DNA of 64,000 bases from an uncultured Pluralibacter sp. (GCF_913775985.1 NZ_CAJYMB010000124.1:59443-123442); one strand, 5' to 3'. Positions 1 to 10,681 are shown, counted from the stretch's first letter. Numbers and translations are program-made. The notes: a model not told the origin generated them from the letters alone.

Positions 1-232
<232 letters not shown>

Positions 233-355
233 TTAGCTCGAGCTTCGTATAGGGTATTGGCGCCTCGTCAGGCTGCTACAGCCCGGTTTGACGGTTCTTA
301 GTGAACTCGTACAGCCAGGCCCAATTGCCAAACCCGAGATTCTCAAAGGTGGCGT

Positions 356-384
356 AGTATACGCTGCCTGAGCGGTGTGCTCAA
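356..384 (-). promoter_or_regulatory. rpmB sigma70 promoter
   Basis: On the minus strand TTGAGC (384-379) and TATACT (361-356) are separated by 17 bases, a near-consensus sigma70 promoter about 145 bases upstream of rpmB. The long leader between it and the gene would be untranslated. It lies in the 204-base gap between radC and rpmB. Confidence 0.7.
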
Positions 385-415
385 GTCCCGAACAGACAAA
401 GATCCCGATGGATCG

Positions 416-1078
416 CTAAATCCAGCCGCGTTCGGCGAAAGAAACGATTTCACCGCGGCCAATTACCAGGTGATCGAGAACCTTTATCTCCATGAAGTTG
501 CAGCTTTTTACCACTTTTTCGGTGATAAATCTATCCGCTTTGCTCGGTTCAGCGCTGCCTGACGGATGATTGTGCGCGAGAATTAATGCCGCGGCATTAG
601 CTTTGATCGCCTCGCGGACAATCTCGCGCGGGTGCACTTCAACGTGGCTGAGGGTGCCAGAAAACATACGGCTGTGCTTGATCACCCGATTCTGGTTATC
701 CAGAAAGATAACCATAAAGATCTCCCGCTCCTCATCGCACAGGTGGCTTTGCAAAAATTCCCGCGTGGCGTCCGGCGTGTGCAGCGGATCCTGCTCCATT
801 AACCGCACGCTAAAAAAGCGCCGGGCCAGCTCGGTAATCCCCTTCAACTGGGCATACTTGGCCATGCCAATGCCGTTCACGCCCCGCAGCTCGGCTTCGG
901 ATGCCTCAAGCAGCCCGTGTAGCGAGCCAAAGTGGCTGAGCAAATAATCGGCAAAGGTTAATAAGTCTTTGCCGCGGGTTCCGGTGCGTAAAAAAAGCGC
1001 CAGCAGCTCGGCATCTGTGAGCGCGCTAATACCGTTATGCTGCATCTTCTCCCGGGGCAATATCCGTTCTGTCTCCAT
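416..1078 (-). CDS. radC: RadC family protein (JAB/MPN-type metalloprotein)
   Basis: This 220-residue protein matches E. coli RadC/YicR in length and sequence. It has an N-terminal helix-hairpin-helix region ([32 protein letters not shown]) and a C-terminal MPN/JAB-like domain with the metal-binding HNHPSG motif followed by EPSKAD. The open frame extends upstream to 1294, but the start at 1078 ([12 protein letters not shown]) has a strong GGAGGTG ribosome site and agrees with the family. It is divergent from coaBC. Despite the historical name, the function of RadC is unclear; a role in DNA repair is not established. Confidence 0.93.
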   Translation of the reverse strand: METERILPREKMQHNGISALTDAELLALFLRTGTRGKDLLTFADYLLSHFGSLHGLLEASEAELRGVNGIGMAKYAQLKGITELARRFFSVRLMEQDPLHTPDATREFLQSHLCDEEREIFMVIFLDNQNRVIKHSRMFSGTLSHVEVHPREIVREAIKANAAALILAHNHPSGSAEPSKADRFITEKVVKSCNFMEIKVLDHLVIGRGEIVSFAERGWI

Positions 1079-1244
1079 AAACACCTCCCTGTCAGCCAAC
1101 AGTGTGCCGGGCCGCTTCCCGGGCCGCCATGCCGGGATCTGCCGCCTGCGCAGCGGCTCGCAAAGTGAATTTCCCTTTGCAACGCGGCTGCAGGGGGATT
1201 GTGATAAAATGGGCAGATTCCGATGTACAGCACAGGAAAGAATC

Positions 1245-2459
1245 ATGATCAGTCTGGCGGGTAAAAAAATCGTGCTCGGCGTCAGCGGCGGCATTGCCGC
1301 TTACAAGACGCCGGAACTGGTGCGTCGCCTGCGCGAGCGCGGCGCAGACGTGCGCGTCGCGATGACCGATGCAGCAAAAGCCTTCATTACACCGCTGAGC
1401 CTGCAGGCGGTGTCTGGCTATCCGGTTTCGGATAGCCTGCTGGATCCCGCAGCAGAAGCCGCGATGGGCCATATTGAACTGGGCAAATGGGCGGATCTGG
1501 TGATCCTGGCGCCGGCTACCGCCGATCTCATCGCCCGCGTAGCGGCGGGAATGGCTAACGATCTGGTTTCTACTATTTGCCTGGCCACCGCCGCACCGGT
1601 AGCGGTGGTACCCGCGATGAATCAGCAGATGTACCGCGCCGCCGCAACCCAGCACAACCTCGCCACGCTGTCCGAACGCGGACTGCTCATCTGGGGGCCG
1701 GACAGCGGCAGTCAGGCCTGCGGCGACGTGGGCCCGGGCCGCATGTTAGATCCGCTGACGCTGGTAGAGATGGCCGCAGCCCACTTTTCGCCTGTCAACG
1801 ATCTGCAACATCTGCGTATCATGATTACCGCAGGTCCCACCCGGGAGCCGCTGGATCCGGTTCGCTATATCAGCAACCACAGCTCCGGTAAGATGGGATT
1901 TGCCATTGCTGCCGCGGCAGCCCGGCGCGGCGCAAAGGTGACGCTGGTCAGCGGCCCGGTAAACTTGCCAACCCCGCCCGGCGTTCAGCGTATCGACGTG
2001 ACTACCGCACTTGAAATGGAATCCGCCGTGCAGGCCCGCGCACCGCAGCAGCACATTTTTGTCGGCTGCGCCGCCGTTGCCGACTACCGCGCCGCCACCG
2101 TTGCCGATGAAAAAATTAAAAAGCAAGGCGATGAAATCACACTGAAAATGGTCAAAAACCCGGACATTGTTGCCGGCGTCGCCGCGTTAAAAATCGATCG
2201 CCCCTATGTCGTAGGGTTTGCCGCAGAAACAAATAATGTGGAAGAATATGCGCGGCAAAAACGTGCCCGCAAAAACCTGGATCTGATTTGCGCCAACGAC
2301 GTATCTCAGCAAAATCAGGGCTTTAACAGTGACAGTAATGCACTGCACCTTTTCTGGCAGGAAGGAGATAAAGTCTTAGCGCTTGCGCGCAAAGAGCTCC
2401 TGGGCCAACAACTACTGAACGAGATCGTTACCCGTTATGATGAAAAAAATCGACGTTAA
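1245..2459 (+). CDS. coaBC: Bifunctional phosphopantothenoylcysteine decarboxylase / phosphopantothenate-cysteine ligase
   Basis: CoaBC (Dfp) carries out two successive steps of coenzyme A synthesis: it joins cysteine to 4'-phosphopantothenate (CoaB) and decarboxylates the product with FMN (CoaC). The 404 residues align with the E. coli protein throughout. The flavoprotein half opens with [12 protein letters not shown] and includes PAMNQQMY near residue 125; the ligase half has [18 protein letters not shown] near residue 190. The start at 1245 follows AGGAAAG; the longer frame upstream is not conserved. Its 3' end overlaps dut by 23 bases, implying translational coupling. Confidence 0.96.
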   Translation: MISLAGKKIVLGVSGGIAAYKTPELVRRLRERGADVRVAMTDAAKAFITPLSLQAVSGYPVSDSLLDPAAEAAMGHIELGKWADLVILAPATADLIARVAAGMANDLVSTICLATAAPVAVVPAMNQQMYRAAATQHNLATLSERGLLIWGPDSGSQACGDVGPGRMLDPLTLVEMAAAHFSPVNDLQHLRIMITAGPTREPLDPVRYISNHSSGKMGFAIAAAAARRGAKVTLVSGPVNLPTPPGVQRIDVTTALEMESAVQARAPQQHIFVGCAAVADYRAATVADEKIKKQGDEITLKMVKNPDIVAGVAALKIDRPYVVGFAAETNNVEEYARQKRARKNLDLICANDVSQQNQGFNSDSNALHLFWQEGDKVLALARKELLGQQLLNEIVTRYDEKNRR

Positions 2460-2895
2460 GATTCTGGACCCGCGCGTGGGCGAGCAGTTCCCGCTGCCGA
2501 CGTATGCGACCTCCGGCTCCGCCGGACTTGATCTGCGAGCGTGTCTTGATAACGCCGTTGAGCTTGCGCCGGGCGCAACCACGCTGCTGCCGACCGGACT
2601 GGCTATTCATATCGCAGACGCCTCTCTTGCCGCCGTTATTCTGCCGCGCTCGGGACTCGGCCATAAGCACGGCGTTGTGCTGGGCAACCTGGTCGGCCTT
2701 ATCGATTCAGACTATCAAGGGCAGCTGATGGTTTCCGTCTGGAACCGCGGCCAGCAGAGCTTCACTATCGAACCGGGCGAGCGCATTGCGCAGATGGTTT
2801 TTGTGCCGGTAGTGCAGGCCGAATTTAATCTTGTTGAAGAGTTTGATGCCACCGACCGTGGCGAAGGCGGCTTTGGCCATTCAGGACGTAAATAA
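2437..2895 (+). CDS. dut: Deoxyuridine 5'-triphosphate nucleotidohydrolase (dUTPase)
   Basis: This 152-residue trimeric dUTPase splits dUTP to dUMP and pyrophosphate, keeping uracil out of DNA and feeding dTMP synthesis. The family motifs are visible in order: [31 protein letters not shown] and the glycine-rich C-terminal [10 protein letters not shown] arm that closes over the active site. It starts inside the end of coaBC and is followed after 118 bases by slmA, as in E. coli. Confidence 0.97.
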   Translation: MMKKIDVKILDPRVGEQFPLPTYATSGSAGLDLRACLDNAVELAPGATTLLPTGLAIHIADASLAAVILPRSGLGHKHGVVLGNLVGLIDSDYQGQLMVSVWNRGQQSFTIEPGERIAQMVFVPVVQAEFNLVEEFDATDRGEGGFGHSGRK

Positions 2896-3013
2896 CACGC
2901 CCTGCTGAGTATCCCACTGCGTAAAAATGCAAAAACAGTAACGCCAACATTATGTTGCGTTCGCAGTGCGGGTGCCTGTCTGATGCGCGTTTATTTCAGG
3001 GGTATTTTAAAAC

Positions 3014-3610
3014 ATGGCAGAAAAACAAACTGCGAAACGGAATCGTCGCGAAGAAATACTTCAATCTCTGGCACTGATGCTTGAATCCAGCGACGGCAGT
3101 CAGCGTATTACCACCGCCAAGCTGGCCGCTTCCGTTGGCGTCTCCGAAGCGGCGCTGTATCGTCACTTTCCCAGCAAGACGCGGATGTTCGACAGCCTGA
3201 TCGAGTTTATCGAAGATAGCCTGATCACCCGCATCAACCTGATTCTGAAAGACGAAAAGGATACCGGCGCGCGCCTGCGGCTGATCGTGCAGCTTATCCT
3301 CGGCTTCGGCGAGCGCAATCCGGGACTGACCCGCATCATGACCGGCCATGCGCTGATGTTTGAGCAGGATCGCCTGCAGGACCGCATTAACCAGCTGTTT
3401 GAGCGTATTGAAGCCCAGCTGCGTCAGGTACTGCGGGAGAAAAAAATGCGCGAAGGGGAAGGCTACAGCGTTGATGAAACCCTGCTGGCAAGCCAGCTGC
3501 TGGCGTTCTGTGAAGGGATGCTGTCTCGCTTCGTGCGCAGCGAGTTCAAGTACAGCCCCACCGCCGACTTTGACGTGCGCTGGCCGCTGGTGGCCGCGCA
3601 GCTGCAGTAA
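3014..3610 (+). CDS. slmA: Nucleoid occlusion factor SlmA
   Basis: SlmA is a TetR-family DNA-binding protein. When bound to its chromosomal sites it blocks FtsZ polymerisation over the nucleoid. The 198 residues equal the E. coli length and start identically ([20 protein letters not shown]). The helix-turn-helix is around residues 28-52 ([21 protein letters not shown]). It converges on pyrE, with a shared terminator hairpin between them. Confidence 0.96.
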   Translation: MAEKQTAKRNRREEILQSLALMLESSDGSQRITTAKLAASVGVSEAALYRHFPSKTRMFDSLIEFIEDSLITRINLILKDEKDTGARLRLIVQLILGFGERNPGLTRIMTGHALMFEQDRLQDRINQLFERIEAQLRQVLREKKMREGEGYSVDETLLASQLLAFCEGMLSRFVRSEFKYSPTADFDVRWPLVAAQLQ

Positions 3611-3613
3611 GCA

Positions 3614-3635
3614 AAACCGGGCTGGCGCCCGGTTT
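3614..3635. terminator. Bidirectional terminator between slmA and pyrE
   Basis: An inverted repeat of AACCGGGC and GCCCGGTT arms lies in the 31 bases between the convergent genes slmA and pyrE, with A and T tracts on the two sides, so it can end transcription from both. Confidence 0.75.
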
Positions 3636-3641
3636 CTATTT

Positions 3642-4283
3642 TCAGACGCCAAATGCCTCGCGGTAGGCTTCCACTGCCGCCAGATGATCGGCCATTTCCG
3701 GCTTCTCTTCCAGGTAAGCCACCAAATCTTTCAGGGTGATAATCGAAATCACCTTACAACCGTAGTCGCGCTCAACTTCCTGAATTGCCGAGATATCGCC
3801 GCGTCCGCGCTCCTGCCGATCGAGAGAAATAAGCACGCCCGCAAGCGTCGCGCCGTGCGCCTGGATAATTTCCATCGACTCCCGGATAGCGGTGCCGGCA
3901 GTGATAACGTCGTCCACCAGCATGATGCGTCCTTCCAGCGGGCTGCCCACCAGGCTGCCGCCTTCGCCGTGATCTTTCGCCTCTTTGCGATTGAAGCAGT
4001 ACGGCACGTCGCGCTCGTGATGCTCGGCGAGCGCCACGGCGGTAGTTGTGGCAATCGGAATACCCTTGTAGGCCGGGCCAAACAGCAGGTCGAAATCAAT
4101 CCCGGAATCTACCAGCGCCTCGGCGTAGAAGCGACCCAACAACGCCAGATCGCGTCCGGTATTAAACAGCCCGGCGTTAAAGAAATAGGGGCTTTTGCGC
4201 CCGGATTTCAGCGTAAACTCGCCGAACTTAAGCACCTGCTTGTTAAGCGCAAATTCAATAAACTGGCGCTGATACGGTTTCAT
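3642..4283 (-). CDS. pyrE: Orotate phosphoribosyltransferase
   Basis: PyrE converts orotate and PRPP to orotidine 5'-monophosphate, the fifth step of pyrimidine synthesis. The 213-residue protein shows the type I phosphoribosyltransferase PRPP loop [17 protein letters not shown] near residues 120-136. It is the second gene of the rph-pyrE operon. A 59-base gap after rph carries the attenuator. Confidence 0.97.
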   Translation of the reverse strand: MKPYQRQFIEFALNKQVLKFGEFTLKSGRKSPYFFNAGLFNTGRDLALLGRFYAEALVDSGIDFDLLFGPAYKGIPIATTTAVALAEHHERDVPYCFNRKEAKDHGEGGSLVGSPLEGRIMLVDDVITAGTAIRESMEIIQAHGATLAGVLISLDRQERGRGDISAIQEVERDYGCKVISIITLKDLVAYLEEKPEMADHLAAVEAYREAFGV

Positions 4284-4312
4284 GGATTTGCTCCTCGCTA
4301 CGTTTTTTGGAC

Positions 4313-4337
4313 AAAAAAAAGGGCGACCGCGTCGCCC
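4313..4337 (-). terminator. pyrE attenuator
   Basis: On the minus strand a GC-rich hairpin (GGGCGACGCGGTCGCCC) followed by eight T residues lies between rph and pyrE. This matches the known arrangement in E. coli, where UTP-dependent coupling of RNA polymerase and the ribosome translating the end of rph decides whether transcription continues into pyrE. The rph stop at 4343 lies right next to the hairpin, as that mechanism needs. Confidence 0.88.
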
Positions 4338-4342
4338 TTAAA

Positions 4343-5059
4343 TCAATTTTCCAGTGCCGCTTTCTGCGTCACGATAATGGATTCGATGCCCCCTCTGGCC
4401 AGCGCCAGAAGCGTCAACAGCTCTTCGTGGGTGAACGGCTCGCCCTCGGCGGTGCCCTGCACCTCGATAATGCGCCCGTCTTCGGTCATCACCACGTTCA
4501 TATCGGTTTCCGCTGCGGAATCTTCAACGTACTCCAGATCGCACACCGCTTCGCCGCCAACGATGCCCACGGATACCGCGGCCACCATGCCTTTCATCGG
4601 ATTGGTTTTCAGCTTGCCCGCCGCGACCAGCTTGCCAAGGGCGTCCGCCAGCGCCACGCAGGCGCCGGTGATAGATGCGGTACGAGTGCCGCCGTCCGCC
4701 TGGATAACGTCGCAGTCGAGGGTAATGGTAAATTCACCCAGCGCTTTCAGATCGACGGCAGCGCGCAGCGCGCGGGCGATAAGACGCTGGATTTCCATGG
4801 TGCGGCCGCCCTGCTTGCCTTTCGCTGCTTCGCGGGCGTTGCGGGTGTGGGTGGCGCGGGGGAGCATACCGTACTCGGCGGTGATCCAGCCCTGGCCCTG
4901 GCCTTTCAGAAAGCGCGGCACGCCTTCGTCAATAGAGGCAGTGCAGAGGACTTTGGTGTCGCCAAATTCGACCAGCACGGAGCCTTCTGCGTGTTTAGTG
5001 TAGTTACGGGTCAGAGTAACGGGACGCACCTGCTGTGCGCTTCGACCTGCTGGACGCAT
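4343..5059 (-). CDS. rph: Ribonuclease PH, full length
   Basis: RNase PH is a phosphorolytic 3'-5' exoribonuclease that trims tRNA 3' ends and other structured RNA. The start at 5059 ([16 protein letters not shown]) gives 238 residues, the normal intact length. The frame reaches the usual C-terminus, unlike the frameshifted rph-1 allele of E. coli K-12, so coupling to the pyrE attenuator should be normal. A longer frame to 5104 exists but is not conserved. Confidence 0.96.
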   Translation of the reverse strand: MRPAGRSAQQVRPVTLTRNYTKHAEGSVLVEFGDTKVLCTASIDEGVPRFLKGQGQGWITAEYGMLPRATHTRNAREAAKGKQGGRTMEIQRLIARALRAAVDLKALGEFTITLDCDVIQADGGTRTASITGACVALADALGKLVAAGKLKTNPMKGMVAAVSVGIVGGEAVCDLEYVEDSAAETDMNVVMTEDGRIIEVQGTAEGEPFTHEELLTLLALARGGIESIIVTQKAALEN

Positions 5060-5271
5060 AATGAAATCTCCGGCGTTAACGAATGTGGCGCGCATTATAC
5101 ACAAAATCCCTCACGTTGCATTGCGCCGGCGGGCGGGCCTGCATTCTCGACATCGTCGCTTCAGGAGAAGCAATTCTGCGCCAGCGGGCCGCATAAACCG
5201 CGCTTATCCCTGTCCTGCGATCGCCGCGCCCGCTATAATCCCTCCACTCTCCTTTAAAAACAGGAACGTCT

Positions 5272-6135
5272 ATGATCCGCAGTATGACCGCCTACGCCCG
5301 GCGTGAAATCAAGGGCACATGGGGCAGTGCCGCGTGGGAACTGCGCTCGGTAAACCAGCGTTATCTCGAAACTTACTTCCGCATGCCGGAGCAGTTCCGC
5401 AGTCTTGAGCCGGTGGTGCGCGAGCGCCTGCGCAGCCGACTGACGCGGGGCAAAGTAGAGTGCACGCTGCGCTTTGAGCCGGATCCGAGCGCGCAGGGCG
5501 AGCTGATCCTCAACGAGAAGCTGGCTAAGCAGCTGGTCAACGCCGCCAACTGGGTCAAGATGCAGAGCGACGAAGGTGAAATCAATCCGGTCGATATTCT
5601 GCGCTGGCCGGGGGTTATGGCCGCTCAGGAGCAGGATCTTGACGCCATTACCGCTGAAATTCTCACTGCGCTTGACGGCGCGCTGGACGACTTCATCGTC
5701 GCGCGCGAAACGGAAGGTCAGGCCCTGAAATCGCTGATTGAGCAGCGCCTCGACGGCGTCAGCGCCGAAGTGGTGAAAGTTCGCGCCCGCATGCCGGAAA
5801 TTCTGCAGTGGCAGCGCGAACGCCTGCAGGCCAAACTGGAAGAAGCGCAGGTGCAGCTGGAAAATAATCGCCTGGAGCAAGAGCTGGTAATGATGGCCCA
5901 GCGCATCGACGTGGCCGAAGAACTGGACCGCCTGGAAGCCCACGTGAAAGAGACCTGGAATATCCTGAAGAAAAAAGAAGCCGTCGGCCGCCGCCTCGAC
6001 TTTATGATGCAGGAGTTCAATCGCGAGTCAAACACGCTGGCGTCAAAATCCATTAATACGGAAGTCACTACTTCAGCTATCGAGTTGAAAGTGCTGATTG
6101 AGCAGATGCGGGAACAGATTCAGAACATTGAGTAA
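5272..6135 (+). CDS. yicC: YicC family endoribonuclease
   Basis: The 287-residue protein starts MIRSMTAYARRE and matches E. coli YicC along its length, including the C-terminal region with FNRESNTLASKS. E. coli YicC has been reported as an endoribonuclease acting on small RNAs such as RyhB; the family was long unannotated. It is divergent from rph across 212 bases. A TATAAT at 5234-5239 is a likely -10 element, and an intrinsic terminator follows the gene. Confidence 0.93.
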   Translation: MIRSMTAYARREIKGTWGSAAWELRSVNQRYLETYFRMPEQFRSLEPVVRERLRSRLTRGKVECTLRFEPDPSAQGELILNEKLAKQLVNAANWVKMQSDEGEINPVDILRWPGVMAAQEQDLDAITAEILTALDGALDDFIVARETEGQALKSLIEQRLDGVSAEVVKVRARMPEILQWQRERLQAKLEEAQVQLENNRLEQELVMMAQRIDVAEELDRLEAHVKETWNILKKKEAVGRRLDFMMQEFNRESNTLASKSINTEVTTSAIELKVLIEQMREQIQNIE

Positions 6136-6161
6136 CGACGCGCGCAGCTAATAACTCTGCA

Positions 6162-6186
6162 AGCCCATATTATATGGGCTTTTTTA
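6162..6186 (+). terminator. yicC intrinsic terminator
   Basis: The perfect inverted repeat AGCCCATAT / ATATGGGCT at 6162-6180 is followed at once by a T tract, 26 bases after the yicC stop. Confidence 0.85.
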
Positions 6187-6553
6187 TAACCGGAATGCGT
6201 ACCATTCACGCATGTTCAAGCCTCGCTTCTGAAAAACCCTTGAACTGTAACATTATCGTACTGCCACATCCCGTGCCACAGCGTAGGTTACGCTGCGATC
6301 GCACTTCACAGTCTGCCAATCCACATCACAAAAGCCCATTTTTTAGTCAATTTTACTGAATTACAATTTTGGTAAAGAAATGTATTTATAAGTATGTGGC
6401 AATATGTAAAATGCTAAGCCAAATGATAATTGTTTTCTTTATCATTCAAACATGATGCCGCAGCTATCACTCTTTATTACCATGATAAACAGGTAATTTT
6501 TGGTTTGAAGTAGGCACCATCCCGAATTTCATAAAAATTATAGCACCTGCAAA
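6187..6553 (+). promoter_or_regulatory. fiu upstream region with a Fur-box-like palindrome
   Basis: This 367-base gap has no convincing gene. It becomes AT-rich from about 6340. At 6422-6446 there is a palindrome with 8-base arms AATGATAA and TTATCATT around a 9-base AT-rich centre. The arms resemble halves of the Fur operator (GATAAT repeats), and fiu is a Fur-repressed gene in E. coli. The match to the 19-base consensus is incomplete, so the Fur call is inference. Confidence 0.5.
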
Positions 6554-8839
6554 ATGAATAAAAATTCATCGTTGACGTTCACGCAGTTCAATTCACTGGC
6601 GCTGTTTACCGGGCTTTGCCTCGGTACGGCACCTGCGGCCGCTTTATCTGCAGAGAAATCGAACAGTAAAAGTGAAGATACGCTGGTGGTTCAGGCACCG
6701 CTTCCGTCACTCTATTCACCCGGCGCATCCGCAGATCCTAAATTTACCCGACCGCTGGTAGATACCACCCGTACCATGACGGTGGTGCCGGAGCAGGTGC
6801 TCAAAGATCAGGGCGTCACCACCCTTACCGACGCGCTGAAAAACGTGCCGGGCGTCGGCGCGTTTTACGCAGGTGAAAACGGCAGTTCCTCTACCGGTGA
6901 TTCGGTCTATATGCGCGGTGTCGATACGTCCAACAGCATCTATCTGGACGGCATTCGCGATATCGGCAGCGTGACCCGCGACACCTTTAATACCGAGCAG
7001 GTTGAAGTCATTAAAGGACCCGCGGGCACCGACTATGGCCGCAGCGCGCCGTCGGGCTCAATCAATATGATCAGCAAACAGCCGCGCCTGGAAAACGGTC
7101 TGGACGGTTCCGCAAGCGTAGGCAGCGCCTGGCGACGCCGCGGGACGCTGGACTACAACCAGGTCATCAACGACAACGCCGCCTTCCGCCTGAACGCAAT
7201 GGGTGAGAAAAATCACGATCGCGGACGCGACAACGTTCAAAACGAGCACTACGGTTTTGCACCGTCGCTGGCGCTCGGCCTGGACACCCCGACCCGGGTT
7301 TACCTGAACTATCTTCACGAGCACCAGAACAATACCCCGGACGGCGGCATTCCCACTATCGGCCTGCCGGGCTATTCTGCGCCGTCCGCCAGGTTTGGCG
7401 GTCTGGAAAGCGCCGGAAAAGTGAACACGCATAACTTCTACGGTACGGCATCAGATTTCGACCACTCGACTCGCGATACCGGCACAATCCGCTTTGAGCA
7501 TGATTTGTCGGATAACACCACTATCCGCAACACCACCCGCTGGTCCCGCGTGAAGCAGAAGTATCTGATGACGGCTATCATGGGCGGAGCGGGTAACATC
7601 ACTGCCCCGAACATCAACGATCTCGATAGCTGGAGCTGGTCGCGGCTGGCGAATACCAAAGATGTCAGCAACCGCATCCTGACTAACCAGACGAACATCA
7701 CCTCAAAATTCAGCACCTGGCAGGTGGACCACGACGTTAGCGCCGGGGTGGAATTTACCCGCGAGAAGCAGACTAACTACGGCGTTAACGGCATTACGCC
7801 GCCCGCGGTCAATATTTATCACCCGGTAAGCGATGTCTCTGTCGGCGGACTGCACCGCAACGGCGCGAACGCCAACGGGCAGACGGATACTTTCGGCGTC
7901 TACGCCTTTGATACGCTGTCCATTACGCGCGATTTTGAAATCAACGGCGGCATGCGTCTTGACCGCTACGATACCGACTATGACAGCGCAACCGCCTGCG
8001 GGGCTACCGGCCGCGGCGCCGTGGCCTGCCCGGCGGGCGTGCGCAAAGGCACGCCGATCACAACGGTAAATACCTCAAAATCGGGCAGCCTGCTGAACTG
8101 GAAGGCGGGGGCGCTCTATCACCTGACCCGGGAAGGCAATGTCTACATTAACTACGCCACCTCAAAACAGCCGCCGGGGGGCAGCAACTTTGCCCTTAGC
8201 GCGGGCGGCGCGGGCAATAGCGCTAACCGCACCGATTTCAGCCCGCAGAAGGCAAAATCCGGTGAGATCGGTACCAAGTGGGAGATTCTGGACAAGCGCC
8301 TGCTGCTTAATGCGGCCGTATTCCGTACCGACATTGAAAATGAAGTCGAATCCAATGATGACGGCACTTATTCGCAGAACGGCAAAAAGCGGGTTGAGGG
8401 CTACGAACTGTCCGCGACGGGCAACATCACTGACGACTGGGCGGTGATGGCGGGCTACACCAATCAGCATGCAACGGTGAAAAAAGGTACCAGCGTCTCG
8501 CAGGACGGCTCTTCTTCACTCTCCTATACGCCGAAAAATGCCTTCACCCTCTGGACGCAGTATCAGGCAACCACCGCGCTGTCGGTAGGTGCCGGCACCC
8601 GCTACGTCGGCAGCATGCACCGCGGCAGCGATGGCGCGGTCGGTACGCCGGATCGCACCGAAGACTACTGGGTAACGGACGCAAAAGTGGGTTATAAGGT
8701 GAATAACAACCTCGATCTCCAGCTTAACGTCTACAACGTGTTTGATAAGAATTACGTTGCGTCCATCAACAAAAGCGGCTATCGCTATCACCCGGGTGAG
8801 CCGAGAACATTCCTGCTGACGGCGAACGTTCACTTCTAA
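6554..8839 (+). CDS. fiu: Catecholate siderophore TonB-dependent receptor Fiu
   Basis: Fiu is an outer-membrane beta barrel that takes up ferric catecholates, using TonB-ExbBD energy; it also imports catechol-bearing beta-lactams. The 761-residue protein matches E. coli Fiu from signal peptide (about residues 1-32) to the C-terminal aromatic NVHF. The TonB box DTLVV is at about residues 42-46. The plug domain carries VYMRGVDTSNSIYLDG and PAGTDYGRSAPSGSINMISK. The ribosome site is weak. In E. coli fiu lies at a different locus, also next to ybiX. Confidence 0.94.
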   Translation: MNKNSSLTFTQFNSLALFTGLCLGTAPAAALSAEKSNSKSEDTLVVQAPLPSLYSPGASADPKFTRPLVDTTRTMTVVPEQVLKDQGVTTLTDALKNVPGVGAFYAGENGSSSTGDSVYMRGVDTSNSIYLDGIRDIGSVTRDTFNTEQVEVIKGPAGTDYGRSAPSGSINMISKQPRLENGLDGSASVGSAWRRRGTLDYNQVINDNAAFRLNAMGEKNHDRGRDNVQNEHYGFAPSLALGLDTPTRVYLNYLHEHQNNTPDGGIPTIGLPGYSAPSARFGGLESAGKVNTHNFYGTASDFDHSTRDTGTIRFEHDLSDNTTIRNTTRWSRVKQKYLMTAIMGGAGNITAPNINDLDSWSWSRLANTKDVSNRILTNQTNITSKFSTWQVDHDVSAGVEFTREKQTNYGVNGITPPAVNIYHPVSDVSVGGLHRNGANANGQTDTFGVYAFDTLSITRDFEINGGMRLDRYDTDYDSATACGATGRGAVACPAGVRKGTPITTVNTSKSGSLLNWKAGALYHLTREGNVYINYATSKQPPGGSNFALSAGGAGNSANRTDFSPQKAKSGEIGTKWEILDKRLLLNAAVFRTDIENEVESNDDGTYSQNGKKRVEGYELSATGNITDDWAVMAGYTNQHATVKKGTSVSQDGSSSLSYTPKNAFTLWTQYQATTALSVGAGTRYVGSMHRGSDGAVGTPDRTEDYWVTDAKVGYKVNNNLDLQLNVYNVFDKNYVASINKSGYRYHPGEPRTFLLTANVHF

Positions 8840-8944
8840 AACCGACAGGCTTCCGGCGGTATCTCGCTGTCGGCAGCTCGCAGTATCGTTACCCGGCGCG
8901 GTAGCACCGGGTAACAAGCTCCGCAATATTGAGGGCACCAGCAT

Positions 8945-9619
8945 ATGATGTATCACATTCCGGCAGTACTGACGCCGGACGAGGTTTACGCCATCAGGCA
9001 GCAAATGCAGCAGGCCGCGTGGATTGACGGGCGCGCCACGGTCGGACACCAGGGCGCTACGGTAAAAAATAATCAGCAAATCGATACCGGATCTGCAGGC
9101 TATGCCCCCCTCCAGGAAACAGTGACCCAGGCGCTCAACCGCAGTCCGCTGTTCTTCGCCGCCGCGCTGCCCCTGAGCATCTCCTCCCCGCTGTTTAATC
9201 GCTATCAGCAGGGGGAAACCTACGGCTTTCACGTTGACGGCGCGATGCGCAGAAACGGTGCATCCTGGATGCGCACCGACCTTTCCGCCACGCTGTTTCT
9301 CAGCGCGCCGGAGAGTTACGAAGGCGGGGAGCTGGTGATTGAGGATACTTACGGCCAGCACAGCGTGAAGCTTCCGGCCGGGGATCTGGTACTGTACCCT
9401 TCAAGTAGCCTGCACTGCGTCAACCCCGTCACCGCCGGCTGCCGCGAGGCCTCGTTTTTGTGGATCCAGTCGATGATCCGCGACGACAAGCAGCGCGCCA
9501 TGCTGTTTGAGCTGGACAGAAACATTCAAAGTCTCAAGGCGCGCCACGGGGACAGCGAAGAGACGCTGTCGTTGCTCAACATGTACCACAACCTGCTGCG
9601 CGGCTGGAGCGAGACGTAA
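8945..9619 (+). CDS. ybiX: PKHD-type Fe(II)/2-oxoglutarate-dependent hydroxylase YbiX (PiuC family)
   Basis: The 224-residue protein matches E. coli YbiX and the PiuC family of iron(II) dioxygenases found beside siderophore receptors. The metal-binding HxD (YGFHVDGAM, near residue 96) and distal His (LHCVNP, near residue 157) are present. It follows fiu after 105 bases and is probably co-transcribed and iron-regulated. The substrate is unknown. Confidence 0.9.
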   Translation: MMYHIPAVLTPDEVYAIRQQMQQAAWIDGRATVGHQGATVKNNQQIDTGSAGYAPLQETVTQALNRSPLFFAAALPLSISSPLFNRYQQGETYGFHVDGAMRRNGASWMRTDLSATLFLSAPESYEGGELVIEDTYGQHSVKLPAGDLVLYPSSSLHCVNPVTAGCREASFLWIQSMIRDDKQRAMLFELDRNIQSLKARHGDSEETLSLLNMYHNLLRGWSET

Positions 9620-9669
9620 GCGCCTCTCCCGCATAGTAATGTCTGTTTCAGCCCCCGGAGGCACCGCGA

Positions 9670-10578
9670 ATGGAACGACTGGAGTGCGACCGGATGTTTG
9701 TCGCGGTCATGGAGACCGGGAGCTTTACCCTGGCCGCTCAGCGCTGCGGCACCAGCCACGGTCAGGCGTCGAAACTTATCTCCCGCCTGGAAAAAGAGCT
9801 TGGCGCTAACCTGTTTCGCCGCAGCACCCGTTCGCTGACGCCCACGGACGTGGGCCTCGCCTACTACGACAGGATCCGCCAGCTGTTGATTGACTATGAC
9901 GCGCTTAACGATTCGGTGCGCAATATCGCCAACGCGCCCTCCGGTCAGCTGCGGATCTCCGCACCGGTGACGTTTGGCACCACGCAGCTTGCTCCACACC
10001 TGGTAAGCTTCGCGCGCCGCTATCCGGATATCGCGCTGGACGTCAGTTTTTCCGATCGGTTGGTCAGCGTGGTGGACGAAGGCTTCGATCTGGCGCTGCG
10101 CATCGGCAGCCTTACCGACAGCAGCCTTCTCGCCAGACGCCTGTGCGCAATGCGTAATACGCTCATTGCTTCACCGGACTACCTTGCCGCCCGCGGCGAG
10201 CCGCAGCACTGGCGCGAGCTGAGCCAGCACGCGCTGATTGTTGATACCAACTTCCGCGATCCGTGGCGCTGGCCGTTCCTCGACCCCCAGCAGAAGCTGC
10301 ACCTGCAGCCCGTTGACGGCAAAATGCGCTTTTCCAATGCGGAAGTTTGTCTGGAGGCCGCAAGCGCTGGTCTGGGCATTACCCGGCTACCCTATTTTAT
10401 TGCCCGCAAGTCCCTTGCCGAAGGGCTCGTGGTCCCCGTACTGACCGCCTTTGAAGCTCCGCCGCTGGCGCTGTTTGCCGTATTCCCGCCCGCCCGCTAT
10501 ACGCCGCAAAAAACCCGAGTGATGATCGATTTTCTGGTTGATATATTTTCTCCCGGAGAAGATACCGCCGCGCGCTAG
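9670..10578 (+). CDS. LysR-family transcriptional regulator
   Basis: The 302-residue protein has an N-terminal winged helix-turn-helix (residues about 5-65: FVAVMETGSFTLAAQRCGTS, then SRLEKELGANLFRRSTRSLT) and a C-terminal periplasmic-binding-type effector domain (GQLRISAPVTFG onward). It resembles the CrgA/DhcR-type subgroup often placed beside redox enzymes. It lies just upstream of a DoxX and a glutathionyl-hydroquinone reductase gene, with a perfect palindrome between, so it probably controls them, perhaps in response to quinones. It is not E. coli YhaJ, which accompanies yqjFG there. Regulation of fiu-ybiX is less likely. Confidence 0.88.
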   Translation: MERLECDRMFVAVMETGSFTLAAQRCGTSHGQASKLISRLEKELGANLFRRSTRSLTPTDVGLAYYDRIRQLLIDYDALNDSVRNIANAPSGQLRISAPVTFGTTQLAPHLVSFARRYPDIALDVSFSDRLVSVVDEGFDLALRIGSLTDSSLLARRLCAMRNTLIASPDYLAARGEPQHWRELSQHALIVDTNFRDPWRWPFLDPQQKLHLQPVDGKMRFSNAEVCLEAASAGLGITRLPYFIARKSLAEGLVVPVLTAFEAPPLALFAVFPPARYTPQKTRVMIDFLVDIFSPGEDTAAR

Positions 10579-10581
10579 CGA

Positions 10582-10602
10582 TTATTTCCATTCTGGAAAT
10601 AA
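10582..10602. promoter_or_regulatory. Candidate LysR operator upstream of doxX
   Basis: A perfect palindrome with 8-base arms (TTATTTCC and GGAAATAA) around 5 bases fits the T-N11-A rule for LysR-type sites. It is 80 bases upstream of the doxX-like start, with a GATAAT at 10621-10626 that could be a -10 element. There is no T tract, so it is not a standard terminator for the lysR gene. Confidence 0.55.
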
Positions 10603-10681
10603 ACATCTCCTTTTCAGTGGGATAATTACGCTGAAAAAAAACGTTACAGTGTTCTCCACTTACAGACAGGAGAATGCGACT

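Noticed and set aside
6174..6359. 61-codon frame between yicC and fiu
   Set aside because: It begins inside the yicC terminator, has no ribosome site and resembles nothing.
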